The position numbers and the translations under genes are program-made. From Calliopsis andreniformis (Eukaryota > Arthropoda > Insecta > Hymenoptera > Andrenidae), in NCBI RefSeq assembly GCF_051401765.1, contig NW_027480423.1, positions 7,130,001 to 7,194,000 on the forward strand: a DNA stretch of 64,000 nt. Direction: 5' to 3'. Under the pieces are notes generated by a model. That model worked only from the letters and a program-made list of their open reading frames with translations. It was not told where the DNA came from and made no database searches. This document shows, one piece after another, positions 33,601 through 46,288 of the stretch (positions within the stretch are counted from its first letter, which is position 1; each line of letters begins with the position of its first letter).

Positions 33601-36140
33601 GCGTTGACGTCTAAGTCCCTAGCTATTCGATCTGGTGGAGCAACGCCCTAGAGTGAAACCTAGGTTACCCGGAACGTAGAAATGACCAGTACTTTCACAC
33701 TGGTTGCAGTTATTCCTGTTATACGATGGAAAAACTGTTGCATCTTTATTGTATTTTATGCTTCTGGCGTTGGCTTCTAAGGCGCTAACTATTCGGTATG
33801 GTGGAGCAACGCCCTAGATTGAAGCCTAGGTCGCCGGAACGTAGAAATGACCATAACTTTCACACTGGTTGCAATTATCCGTTTTATGCGATGGAAAGTC
33901 TATTGTATTTATATCGTATTTTATGCTTCTGGCGTTGACTTATTAGGCCCTAACTATTCGATCTGGTGGAGGAACGCCATAGAGTGAAACCTAGCATGCC
34001 CAGAACGTAGAAATGACCATTACTTTCACACTGGTTGCAATTATTCCTGTTATACGTTGGAAAAACTGTTATGTTTTTATCGTATTTCATGCTTCTGGCG
34101 TTGACTTATTAGGCCCCAACTATTCGATCTGGTGGAGCAACGCCCTGAAGTGAAGCCTAGGTTGCTCGGAATGTAGAAATGACCATAACCTTCACACTGG
34201 TTGCATTTATTCGTTTTCTACGATGAAAAACTGTGGCATCTTTATCGTATTTTATGCTTCTGGCGTTGACTTCTAAGGTTCTAACTATACGATCTCGTGG
34301 AGCAACGCCCTAGAGTGAAGCCTAGGTTGCTCGGAACGTAGAAATGACCATAACTTTCACACTGGTTGCATTTATTCGTTTTATACGATGGAAAAGCTGT
34401 TGTATTTATAATGTATTTCATGCTTCTGGCGTTGACGTCTAAGTCCCTAGCTATTCGCTCTGGTGGAGCAACGCCCTAGAGTGAAGCCTCGGTTGCCCGG
34501 AACGTAGAAATGACCATTACCTTCACGCTTGTTGCAATTATTCCTGTTATATGATGAAAAAACTGTTGTATTCTTATTGTATTTTATGCTTCAGGCGTTG
34601 ATTTCTAAGGCCGGAGCTATTCGATGTGGTGGAGTTACGGCCTAGAGTGAAGCCTAGGTTGCCCGGAACGTAGAAATGACCATTACTTTCACACTGTTTG
34701 CAAATATACATTATATACGACATAAAAGCTGTCGTATTTATATTGTATTTTATGCTTCTGGCGTTGACTTCTTAGGCCCTAACTATTTGATCTGATGGAG
34801 CAAAGCCCTAGATTGAAGCCTAGGTCGGCCGGAACGTAGAAATGACCATAACTTTCACACTGGTTGCAATTATTCGTTTTATACGATGGAGAAGCTGATG
34901 TATTTATGTTGTACTTCATGCTTCTGTCGTTGACTTCTAAGGCCCTAACTATTCGATCTGGTGGAGCAACGCCCTAGAGTAAAGCCTATTTTGCTCGGAA
35001 TGTAGAAATGTCCATAACTTTCACACTGGTTGCAATTATTCGTTTTATACTCTGGAAAGGCTGTTGTATTTATTTTGTATTTTATGCTTCTGGCGTTGAC
35101 TCCTAAGGCCTTAACTATTCGATCTCGTGGAGCAACGACCTAGAGTGAAGCCTAGGTTGCCCTGAAAGTAGAAATGACCACAACTTTCATACTGGTTGCA
35201 ATTATTCGTTTTATACGATGGAAAAACTGTTGCAGCCTTATTGTATTTTATTCTTCTGGCGTTGAATTCTAAGTCCCTAGCTATTCGACCTGGTGGAGCA
35301 ACGCCCTAGAGTGAAACCTAGGTTACCCGGAATGTTGTAATGACCAGTACTTTCACAGTGGTTGCAGATATTCCTCCTATACGGTGGAAAAACTGTTGCA
35401 CCTTTATTGTATTTTATGCTTCTGGCGCTGACTTCTTAGGCCCTAACTATTCGATCTGGTGAAGGAACGCCATAGAGTGAAACCTAGCATGCTCGGAATG
35501 TAGAAATGTCCATAACTTTCACACTGGTTGCAATTATTCGTTTTATACGATGGAGAAACTGTTGTATTTTTATTGTATTTTATGCTTTTGGCGTTGAATT
35601 CTAAGGCCCTAACTATTCGGTCTGGTGGAGCAACGCACTACAGTGAAGCCTACGTTGCTCGGATCGTAGAAAGGACCATTACCGTCACACTGTTTGCAAT
35701 TATTCACTTTATACGATGGCAAAGCTGTTTTATTTATATTGTATTTTATGCTTCTGGCGTTGACTTCTAAGTCCCTAGCTATACGATCTGGTGGAGCAAC
35801 GCCCTAGAGTGAAGCCAAGGTTGCCCGGAACGTAGAAATGACCATTACTTTCACACTGTTTGCAAATATACATTATATACGATGGAAAAGCTGTTGTATT
35901 TATATCGTATTTTATGCTTCTGGCGTTGACTTCTTAGGCCCTAACTATTTGAACTGGTGGAGCACGGCCCTAAAGTGAAGCCTAGGTTGCCTGGAACGTA
36001 GAACATACCATTACCTTCACACTGGTTGCAATTATTCCTGTTATACAATGGAAAAACTGTTGCATCTTTATTGTATTTTATGCTCCTGGCGTTGACTTAC
36101 AAGGCCCTAACTATTCGATCTGGTGGAGCAACGCCCTAGA
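33601..36140 (+). repeat. Mosaic block with a distant partner about 9 kb downstream
   Basis: The stretch 33640-35240 matches 42596-44197 at offset about 8956, apart from a different filling near 34200-34430. The stretch 35281-35948 matches 44736-45403 at offset 9455, three monomers more. Diagnostic variants are TATCCGTTTTATGCGATGG, TTATACGTTGGAAAAACTG and ATTCCTCCTATACGGTGG. No unique sequence is present. Confidence 0.8.
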
Positions 36141-36144
36141 GTGA

Positions 36145-37320
36145 AGTCTTGGTTGCCCGAAACGTAGAAATGACCATTACTTTCAGACTGGTTGCATTTA
36201 TTCCTGTTATACGATAGAAGGACTGTCGTATTTTTATAGTACTTTATGATTCTGGCGTTGACTTCTTAGACCCTAACTATTCGATCTGGTGGAGCAACGC
36301 CCTAGAGTGAAGCCTAGGTTACCCGGAACGTAGAAATGACCAGTGCTTTCACACTTGTTGCAGTTATTCCTGTTACACGAAGGAAAAACTGTTGAATTTT
36401 TATTGTGTTTTATGCCTCTGGCGTTGAATTCTAAGTCCCTAACTCTTCGATGCGGTGGAGCAACGCCCTAGACTGAAGCCTAGGATGCCCGGAACGTAGA
36501 AATGACCATTACTTTCACACTGTTTGCAATTATTCCTGTTATACTATGGAAAGATTGTGTATTTTTATTGAATTTTTTGCTTCGGGCGTTGACTTCGCAG
36601 GCGCTAACTATTCGATCTTGTTGCACAACGCACTAGAGTGAAGCCTAGGTTACCCCGAACGTAGAAGTGACCAGTACTTTCACACTGGTTGCAATTATTC
36701 CTGTTATACAATGGAAAAACTGTTGTATTTTTATTGTATTTTATGCTTCTGGCGTTGACCTCCAAGTCCCTATCTATTCGATCTGGTGGAACAACGCCCT
36801 AGGGCGAAGCCTACGTTGCCCGCAACGTAGAAATGGCCATTACTTTCAAACTGGTTACAATTATGCGTTTTATACGATGGAAAAAGTGTTGTACTTATAT
36901 CGTATTTTATGCCTCCGGCGTTGACTTCTTAGGCCCTAACTATTCGACCTGGTGCCACAACGCACTAGAGTGAAGCCTAGTTTGCCCGGATCGTAGAAAT
37001 GACCATAAATTTCACACTGGTTGCAATTATTCGCTTTATTCGATGGAAAAACTGTTGTATTTATATTGCATTTTATGCTTCTGGCGTTGAATTCTAAGTC
37101 CCTAGCTACTCGATCTGGTGGAGGGACGCCCTAGAGTGAAGCCTAGGTTGCACGGAACGTAGAAATGACCATAACTTACACACTGGATGCATTATTCGCT
37201 TTACGCAATGGAAAAGCTGTTCTATTTATATTGTATTTTATGGTTCTGGCGTTGACTTATTAGGCCCTAACTATTCGATCTGGTGGAGGAACGCCCTAGA
37301 GTGAAGCCTAGGTTACCCGG
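36145..37320 (+). repeat. Displaced copy of the 26-kb segment, two monomers shorter
   Basis: 36145 to about 36630 matches 25861 to about 26350 at offset 10284, and about 36640-37320 matches 26690-27367 at offset 9953. The change of 331 bp shows two monomers missing in this copy. It is a third relative of the 8.0-9.3 / 13.0-14.25 kb family and lies outside the super-repeat. Confidence 0.85.
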
Positions 37321-37324
37321 AACG

Positions 37325-38100
37325 TAGAAATGACCATTACTTTCACACTGGTTGCAATTATCCGTTTTATGCGATGGAAAGTCTATTGTATTTATATCGT
37401 ATTTTATGCTTCTGGCGTTGACTTATTAGGCCCTAACTATTCGATCTGGTGTAGGAACGCCATAGAGTGAAACCTAGCATGCCCAGAACGTAGAAGTGAC
37501 CATTACTTTCACACTGGTTGCAATTATTCCTGTTATACGTTGGAAAAACTGTTATGTTTTTATCGTATTTCATGCTTCTGGCGTTGACTTCTAAGGCCCC
37601 AACTATTCGATCTGGTGGAGCAACGCCCTGAAGTGTAGCCTAGGTTGCTCGGAATGTAGAAATGACCATAACCTTCACACTGGTTGCATTTATTCGTTTT
37701 CTACGATGAAAAACTGTGGCATCTTTATCGTATTTTATGCTTCTGGCGTTGACTTCTAAGGCTCTAACTATACGATCTCGTGGAGCAACGCCCTAGAGTG
37801 AAGCCTAGGTTGCTCGGAACGTAGAAATGACCATAACTTTCACACTGGTTGCATTTATTCGTTTTATACGATGGAAAAGCTGTTGTATTTATAATGTATT
37901 TCATGCTTCTGGCGTTGACTTATTAGGCCCTAACTATTCGATCTGGTGTAGGAACGCCATAGAGTGAAACCTAGCATGCCCAGAACGTAGAAGTGACCAT
38001 TACTTTCACACTGGTTGCAATTATTCCTGTTATACGTTGGAAAAACTGTTATGTTTTTATCGTATTTCATGCTTCTGGCGTTGACTTCTAAGTCCCTAGC
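37325..38100 (+). repeat. Local trimer duplication, 497-bp period
   Basis: GTAGGAACGCCATAGAGTG occurs at 37451 and 37948, 497 bp apart (3 monomers less 1 bp). Both are followed by CTAGCATGCCCAGAACG and a monomer with TTATACGTTGG. The block as a whole is also related to 33842 onward at offset 3483 (21 monomers less 3 bp). Confidence 0.82.
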
Positions 38101-40320
38101 TATTCGCTCTGGTGGAGCAACGCCCTAGAGTGAAGCCTCGGTTGCCCGGAACGTAGAAATGACCATTACCTTCACGCTTGTTGCAATTATTCCTGTTATA
38201 TGATGAAAAAACTGTTGTATTCTTATTGTATTTTATGCTTCAGGCGTTGATTTCTAAGGCCGGAGCTATTCGACCTGGTGGAGCAACGCCCTAGAGTGAA
38301 ACCTAGGTTACCCGGAATGTTGTAATGACCAGTACTTTCACATTGGTTGCAGATATTCCTCCTATACGGTGGAAAAACTGTTGCACCTTTATTGTATTTT
38401 ATGCTTCTGGCGCTGACTTCTTAGGCCCTAACTATTCGATCTGGTGAAGGAACGCCATAGAGTGAAACCTAGCATGCTCGGAATGTAGAAATGTCCATAA
38501 CTTTCACACTGGTTGCAATTATTCGTTTTATACGATGGAGAAACTGTTGAATTTTTATTGTATTTTATGCTTCTGGCGTTGCCTTCTAAGGCCCTAACTA
38601 TTCGATCTGGTGGAGCAACGCCCTAGAGTGAAGCCTAGGTTGCCCGCAATGTAGAAATGACCATTACTTTCACACTGGTTGCAATTATTCTTTTTATACG
38701 ATCGCAAAACTGTTGAATTTTTATTGTATTTTATGCTTCTGGCGTTGACTTCTAAGGCCCTAACTATTCGATCTGTTGGAGCAACGCCCTAAAGTGAAGC
38801 CTCGATTGCCCGGAACGTAGAAATGACCATAACTTTCACACTGGTTGCAATTATTCGCTTTATACAATGGAAAAACTGTTGTATCTATATTGTATTTTAT
38901 GCTTCTGGCGTTGACTTCTTAGGTCCAAACTATTCGGTCTAGTGGACCAACGACATAGAGTGAAGCCTAGGTTGCACGGAACGTAGAAATGACCATAACT
39001 TTCACACTGGTCGCAATTATTCGTTTCATACGATGGAAAAACTGTTGCATCTTTATCGTATTTTATGCTTCTGGCGTGACTTCTAAGTCCCTAGCTATTC
39101 GATCTGGTGGAGCAACGCCCTAGAGTGAAACCTAGGTTACCCGGAACGTAGACATGACCAGTACTTTCACCCTGGTTGCAGTTATTCCTGTTATACGATG
39201 GAAAAACTGTTGCATCCATATTGTATTTTATGCTTCTAGCGTTGACTTCTAAGGCCGTAACTATTCGACCTGGTTTAGCAACGCCCTAGAGTGAAGCCTG
39301 TGTTGCTCGGAATGTAGAAATGTCCATAGCTTTCGAACTGGATGCAATTATTCGATTTATACGATGGAAAAGCTGTTGTACTTATATTCTATTTTATTCT
39401 TCGGGCGTTGAATTCTAAGTCCCTAGCTATTCGACCTGGTGGAGCAACGCCCTAGAGTGAAACCTAGGTTACCCGGAACGTAGAAATGACCAGTACTTTC
39501 ACATTGGCTGCTGATATTCCTCTTATGCGATGGAGAAACTGTTGCACCTTTATTGTATTTTATGCTTCTGGCGCTGACTTCTAAGGCCCTAACCATTCGA
39601 TCTGGTGGAGCAACGCCCTAGAGTGAAGCCTAGGTTGCTCGGAATGTAGAAATGTCCATAACTTTCACACTGGTTGCAATTATTCGTTTTATACGATGGA
39701 GAAGCTGTTGTATTTATATTGTACTTCGTGCTTCTGGCGTTGACTTCTAAGGCCCTAACTATTCGATCTGGTGGAGCAACGCCCTAGAGTGAAGCCTAGG
39801 TTGCTCGGAATGTAGAAATGTTCATAGCATTCACACTGGTTGCAATTATTCGTTTTATACGATGGAAAATCTGTTGTATTTATATTGTATTTTACGCTTC
39901 TGGCGTTGACTTCTTAGGCCCTAACTATTCGATCTGGTGGAGCAACGCCCTAGTGTGAAGCCCAGGTTCCTCGGAATGTAGAAATGTCCATATCTTTCAC
40001 ACTGGTTTCAATTATTCGTTTTATACGATGGAAAAACTGTTGTATTTTTTTGGATTTTATGCTTCGAACGTTGACTTCTAAGGCCCTAACTATTCAATCT
40101 GTTGGAGCAACGCCCTAGAGTGAAGCCCAGGTTGCCCGCAATGTAGAAATGACCATTACTTTCACACTGGTTGCAATTATTCGTTTTATACGATGGAAAA
40201 GCTGTTGTATTTATTTTGTATTTGGTGCTTCTGGCGTTGACTTCTTAGGCCCTAACTAATCGATCTGGTGGAGCAACGCCATAGTGTGAAACGTAGGTTG
40301 CCCGGAACGTAGAAATAACC
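38101..40320 (+). repeat. Mosaic satellite monomers
   Basis: Begins with a fragment of the 14-mer-type monomers, then 38266-38545 matches 35281-35560 (offset 2985) and 44736 onward (offset 6470). The monomers at 39290-39640 match 45597-45947 (offset 6307), with shared GCCTGTGTTGCTCGGAATG and TTTCGAACTGGATGC. Only satellite sequence is present. Confidence 0.78.
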
Positions 40321-40960
40321 ATGACATTGACACTGGTTGCATTTAATTGTTTTATACGATGGAAAAGATGTTGTACTTATATTGTATTTTATTCTCCTGG
40401 CGTAGACTTCCTAGGCCCTAACTATTCGATCTGGTCGAACAACAATCTAGAGTCACGCCTAGGTTGCCCGAAACGTAGAAATGACCATTACTTTCACACT
40501 GGTTGCAATTATTCGCTTTATAGGATGGAAAAACTGTTGTATTTATATTGTATTTTATGCTTCTGGCGTCGACTTCTTAGGTCCAAACTTTTCGGTCTGG
40601 TGGAACAACGCCCTGGAGTGAAGCCTAGGTTGCACGGAACGTAGAAATGACCATAACTTTCACACTGGTTGCATTATTCGCTTTACGCAATGGAAAAACT
40701 GTTCTATTTATATTGTATTTTATGTTTCTGACGTTGAATTCTAAGGCCGTAGCTATTCGCTGTGGTGGAGCATCGCCCTAGAGTGAAACCTAGGTTGCCG
40801 GGAACGTAGAAATGACCATTACTTTCACACTGCTTGCAATTATTCATTTTGTACGATGAATAAGCTGTTGTATTTATTATGTATTTGGTGCTTCTGGCGT
40901 TGTCTTCTTAGGCCATAACTATTCCATCTGGTGGAGCAACGCCATAGAGTGAAACCTAGG
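40321..40960 (+). repeat. Segment family 1, copy at 40.3 kb
   Basis: Shares ATGACATTGACACTGGTTGC, GAACAACAATCTAGAGTCAC and the following two monomers with 46289 (offset 5968) and 53250 (offset 6961 more). The three copies differ in short downstream rearrangements. Similarity to the 46.3-kb copy covers the first two to three monomers; later monomers (GCTGTGGTGGAGCATCGCC) are shared with 47.1, 49.1 and 54.07 kb. Confidence 0.83.
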
Positions 40961-42595
40961 TTTCCCGGAACGTAGAAATGACCATTATATTCACACTAGT
41001 TCCAATTATTCCTGTTATACGATGGAAAAACTGTTGTATTTTTATTGTATTTTATGCTTCTGGCGTTGAATTCTAAGTCCCTAGCTATTCGAGCTGGCGG
41101 AGCAACGCCCTATTGTGAAGCCCAGGTTGCCCGGAACGTAGAAATGACCATTACTTTCACACTGGTTGCAATTAGTTCTTGTATACGATGGAAAAGCTGT
41201 TGTACTTATGTTGTATTTTATTCTTCTGGCGTTGACTTCCTGGGCCCTAACTATTCGATCTGGTGGAACAACACCCTAGGGTGAAGCCTGAGTTGCCCGG
41301 AACGTAGAAATGACCATTACTTTCACACTGGTTGCAATTATTCCGGTTATACGATGGAAAAACTGTTGTATTTATATTGTATTTTATGCTTCTGGCGTTG
41401 ACTTCTAAGGCCCTAACTATTCGATCTGGTGGAGCAACGCCCTAGAGTGAAGCCTAGGTTGCCCGGAACGTAGAAATAACAATCACTTTCGAACTGGTTA
41501 CAATTAGCCCTTTTATACGATAGAAAAACTGTTGTATTTTTCTTGCATTTTATGCTTCGAACGTTGACTTCTAAGGCCCTAACTATTCAATCTGTTGGAG
41601 CAACGCCCTAGAGTGAAGCCTAGGTTGCCCGCAATGTAGAAATGACCATTACTTTCACACTGGTTGCAATCATTCGTTTTATACGATGGAAAAACTGTTG
41701 TATTTATTTTGTATTTGGTGCTTCTGGCGTTGACTTCTTAGGCCCTAACTATTCGATCTGGTGGGGCAACGCCCTATTGTGAAGCCCAGGTTGCCCGGAA
41801 CGTAGAAATGACCATTACTTTCACACTGTTTGCAAATATACATTATATACGATATAAAAGCTGTCGTATTTATATTGTATTTTATGCTTCTGGCGTTGAC
41901 TTCTAAGGCCCTAACTATTCGATCTGGTGGAGCTACGCCCTAGAGTGAAACCCAGGTTGCCCGGAACGTAGAAATGACCATTATATTCACACTGGTTGCA
42001 ATTATTCCTGTTATACGATAGAAAAACTGTTGCATTTATATTGTATTTTATGCTTCTGGCGTTGGCTTCTAAGTCCCTAACTACTCGATCTGGTCAAGTA
42101 ACGCCCTAGAGTGAAACCTGGGTTGCCCGGAACGTAGAAATGACCATTACTTTCTCACTGGTTGCAATTATTCGTTTTATACGATGGAAATGCTGTTGTA
42201 TTTATATTGTATTTTATCCTTCTGGCGTTGAATTCTAAATCCCTAGCTATTCGATCTGGTGGAGCAACGCCCTAGAGTGAAGCCTAGGTTGCCCGGAACG
42301 TAGAATTCACCATTGCCTCCACGCTTGTTGCAATTATTCCTGTTGTATGATGAAAGAACTGTTGTATTCTTATAGTATTTTATGCTTCAGGCGTTGATTT
42401 CTAATGCCCTAACTATTCGATCCGGTGGAGCAGCGCCCTAGAGTGGAGCCTAGGTTGCCCGGAACGCAGAAATGTCCATAACTTTCACACTGGTTGCAAT
42501 TATTCGTCTTATACGATGGAAAAGCTGTTGTATTTATATTGTATTTTATCCTTCTGGCGTTGAATTCTAAGTCCCAAGCTATTCGATCTGGTGGA
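40961..42595 (+). repeat. Mixed monomers with a 14-mer fragment
   Basis: Contains ordinary monomers, then a fragment of the 14-mer family at about 41815-42420. GTTGGCTTCTAAGTCCC at 42061 corresponds to 29952 (offset 12109) and the CTGGTCAAGTAACGCC and GTAGAATTCACCATTGCC variants follow in the same order. Intervening monomers are missing relative to the 29-30 kb copy. Confidence 0.78.
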
Positions 42596-45403
42596 GCAAC
42601 GCCCTAGAGTGAAACCTAGGTTACCCGGAACGTAGAAATGACCAGTACTTTCACACTGGTTGCAGTTATTCCTGTTATACGATGGAAAAACTGTTGCATC
42701 TTTATTGTATTTTATGCTTCTGGCGTTGGCTTCTAAGGCGCTAACTATTCGGTCTGGTGGAGCAACGCCCTAGATTGAAGCCTAGGTCGCCGGAACGTAG
42801 AAATGACCATAACTTTCACACTGGTTGCAATTATCCGTTTTATGCGATGGAAAGTCTATTGTATTTATATCGTATTTTATGCTTCTGGCGTTGACTTATT
42901 AGGCCCTAACTATTCGATCTGGTGGAGGAACGCCATAGAGTGAAACCTAGCATGCCCAGAACGTAGAAATGACCATTACTTTCACACTGGTTGCAATTAT
43001 TCCTGTTATACGTTGGAAAAACTGTTATGTTTTTATCGTATTTCATGCTTCTGGCGTTGACTTCTAAGGCCCTAACCATTCGATCTGGTGGAGCAACGCC
43101 CTAGGTTGAAGACTAGGTAGCTCGGAATGTAGAAATGACCGTAACTATCACACTGGTCGCAATTATTCGTTTTATACGATGGAAAAACTGTTGTATTTTT
43201 ATTGCATTTTATGCTTCGAACGTTGACTTCTAAGGCCCTAACTATTCAATCTGTTGGAGCAACGCCCTAGAGTGAAGCCCAGGTTGCCCGCAATGTAGAA
43301 ATGACCATTACCTTCACACTGGTTGCAATTATTCGTTTTATACGATGGAAAAGCTGTTGTATTTATTTTGTATTTCATGCTTCTGGCTTTGACGTCTAAG
43401 TCCCTAGCTATTCGCTCTGGTGGAGCAACGCCCTAGAGTGAAGCCTCGGTTGCCCGGAACGTAGAAATGACCATTACCTTCACGCTTGTTGCAATTATTC
43501 CTGTTATATGATGAAAAAACTGTTGTATTCTTATTGTATTTTATGCTTCAGGCGTTGATTTCTAAGGCCGGAGCTATTCGATGTGGTGGAGCTACGGCCT
43601 AGAGTGAAGCCTAGGTTGCCCGGAACGTAGAAATGACCATTACTTTCACACTGTTTGCAAATATACATTATATACCATATAAAAGCTGTCGTATTTATAT
43701 TGTATTTTATGCTTCTGGCGTTGACTTCTTAGGCCCTAACTATTTGATCTGATGGAGCAAAGCACTAGATTGAAGCCTAGGTCGGCCGGAACGTAGAAAT
43801 GACCATAACTTTCACACTGGTTGCAATTATTCGTTTTATACGATGGAGAAGCTGTTGTATTTATGTTGTACTTCATGCTTCTGTCGTTGACTTCTAAGGC
43901 CCTAACTATTCGATCTGGTGGAGCAACGCCCTAGAGTAAAGCCTATTTTGCTCGGAATGTAGAAATGTCCATAACTTTCACACTGGTTGCAATTATTCGT
44001 TTTATACTCTGGAAAGGCTGTTGTATTTATTTTGTATTTTATGCTTCTGGCGTTGACTCCTAAGGCCTTAACTATTCGATCTCGTGGAGCAACGACCTAG
44101 AGTGAAGCCTAGGTTGCCCTGAAAGTAGAAATGACCACAACTTTCATACTGGTTGCAATTATTCGTTTTATACGATGGAAAAACTGTTGCAGCCTTATTG
44201 TATTTTATTCTTCTGGCGTTGACTTCTTAGGCCCTAACTACTCGATCTGGTGAAGTAACGCCCTAGAGTGAAACCTGGGTTGCCCGGAACGTAGAAATGA
44301 CCATTACTTTCTCACTGGTTGCAATTATTCCTGTTTTACGATGGAAGAACTGTTGTATTTATATTGTATTTTATGCATCTGGCGTTGACTTCATAGGCCC
44401 TAACTATACGATCTGGTGGTGCAGCGACCTAGAGTGAAACCTAGTTTGCCCGGAACGTAGAAATGACCATTACTATCACAATGGTTGCAATTATTCCTGT
44501 TACACGATGGAAAAAATGTTGTATTTTTATTGTATTTTATGCTTCTGGCTTTGACTTCTAAGGCCGTAGCTATTAGATGTGGTGGTGCAACGCCCTGGAG
44601 TGACGCCTAGGTTTCCCGGAATGTAGAAATGACCATTACATTCACACTGTTTACAATTATTCGTTTTATACGATGGAAAAACTGTTGTACTTATATTGTA
44701 TTTTATTCTTCTGGCGTTGAATTCTAAGTCCCTAGCTATTCGACCTGGTGGAGCAACGCCCTAGAGTGAAACCTAGGTTACCCGGAATGTTGTAATGACC
44801 AGTACTTTCACATTGGTTGCAGATATTCCTCCTATACGGTGGAAAAACTGTTGCACCTTTATTGTATTTTATGCTTCTGGCGCTGACTTCTTAGGCCCTA
44901 ACTATTCGATCTGGTGAAGGAACGCCATAGAGTGAAACCTAGCATGCTCGGAATGTAGAAATGTCCATAACTTTCACACTGGTTGCAATTATTCGTTTTA
45001 TACGATGGAGAAACTGTTGTATTTTTATTGTATTTTATGCTTTTGGCGTTGAATTCTAAGGCCCTAACTATTCGGTCTGGTGGAGCAACGCACTAGAGTG
45101 AAGCCTACGTTGCTCGGATCGTAGAAAGGACCATTACCTTCACACTGCTTGCAATTATTCTCTTTATACGGTGGCAAAGCTGTTTTATTTATATTGTATT
45201 TTATGCTTCTGGCGTTGACTTCTAAGTCCCTAGCTATACGATCTGGTGGAGCAACGCCCTAGAGTGAAGCCAAGGTTGCCCGGAACGTAGAAATGACCAT
45301 TACTTTCACACTGTTTGCAAATATACATTATATACGATGGCAAAGCTGTTGTATTTATATCGTATTTTATGCTTCTGGCGTTGACTTCTTAGGCCCTAAC
45401 TAT
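42596..45403 (+). repeat. Partner of the 33.6-35.9 kb block
   Basis: 42596-44197 corresponds to 33640-35240 and 44736-45403 to 35281-35948. The two parts here are separated by about three monomers (44198-44735) that are absent at 35.24 kb, so one copy gained or lost three monomers. Confidence 0.8.
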
Positions 45404-46288
45404 TCGATCTGGTGGAGCAACGCCCTAGGTTGAAGACTAGGTAGCTCGGAATGTAGAAATGACCGTAACTATCACACTGGTCGCAATTATTCGTTTTATA
45501 CGATGGAAAAACTGTTGCATCCTTATTGTATTTTATGCTTCCGGCGTTGACTTCTAAGGCCGTAACTATTCCACCTGGTTTAGCAACGCCCTAGAGTGAA
45601 GCCTGTGTTGCTCGGAATGTAGAAATGTCCATAGCTTTCGAACTGGATGCAATTATTCGATTTATACGATGGAAAAGCTGTTGTACTTATATTGTATTTT
45701 ATTCTTCGGGCGTTGAATTCTAAGTCCCTAGCTATTCGACCTGGTGGAGCAACGCCCTAGAGTGAAACCTAGGTTACCCGGAACGTAGAAATGACCAGTA
45801 CTTTCACATTGGTTGCTGATATTCCTCTTATGCGATGGAGAAACTGTTGCACCTTTATTGTATTTTATGCTTCTGGCGCTGACTTCTAAGGCCCTAACCA
45901 TTCGATCTGGTGGAGCAACGCCCTAGGTTGAAGACTAGGTAGCTCGGAATGTAGAAATGACCGTAACTATCACACTGGTCGCAATTATTCGTTTTATACG
46001 ATGGAAAAACTGTTGTATTTTTATTGCATTTTATGCTTCGAACGTTGACTTCTAAGGCCCTAACTATTCAATCTGTTGGAGCAACGCCCTAGAGTGAAGC
46101 CCAGGTTGCCCGCAATGTAGAAATGACCATTACCTTCACACTGGTTGCAATTATTCGTTTTATACGATGGAAAAGCTGTTGTATTTATTTTGTATTTGGT
46201 GCTTCTGGCGTTGACTTCTTAGGCCCTAACTATTCGATCTGGTGGAGCAACGCCATAGTGTGAAACGTAGGTTGCCCGGAACGTAGAA
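45404..46288 (+). repeat. Satellite monomers related to 39.1-40.3 kb
   Basis: Follows the order of monomers seen at 39.3-40.3 kb, with offset shrinking from 6307 to 5968, about two monomers lost. The variant GGTTGAAGACTAGGTAGCTCGG occurs here twice (near 45427 and 45924) and also near 43093. Confidence 0.75.

Noticed and set aside
40321..40644. Open reading frames up to about 109 codons, including a recurring + strand frame starting MTITFTLVAII and a recurring - strand frame with YVPGNLGFTLGR
   Set aside because: They are satellite translated in two directions. The same peptides recur all over the array in copies with different breaks, the 166-bp period shifts the frame at each monomer, and there is no gene-like start context, codon bias or conserved length. 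The hydrophobic look of the + frame follows from the AT-rich half.
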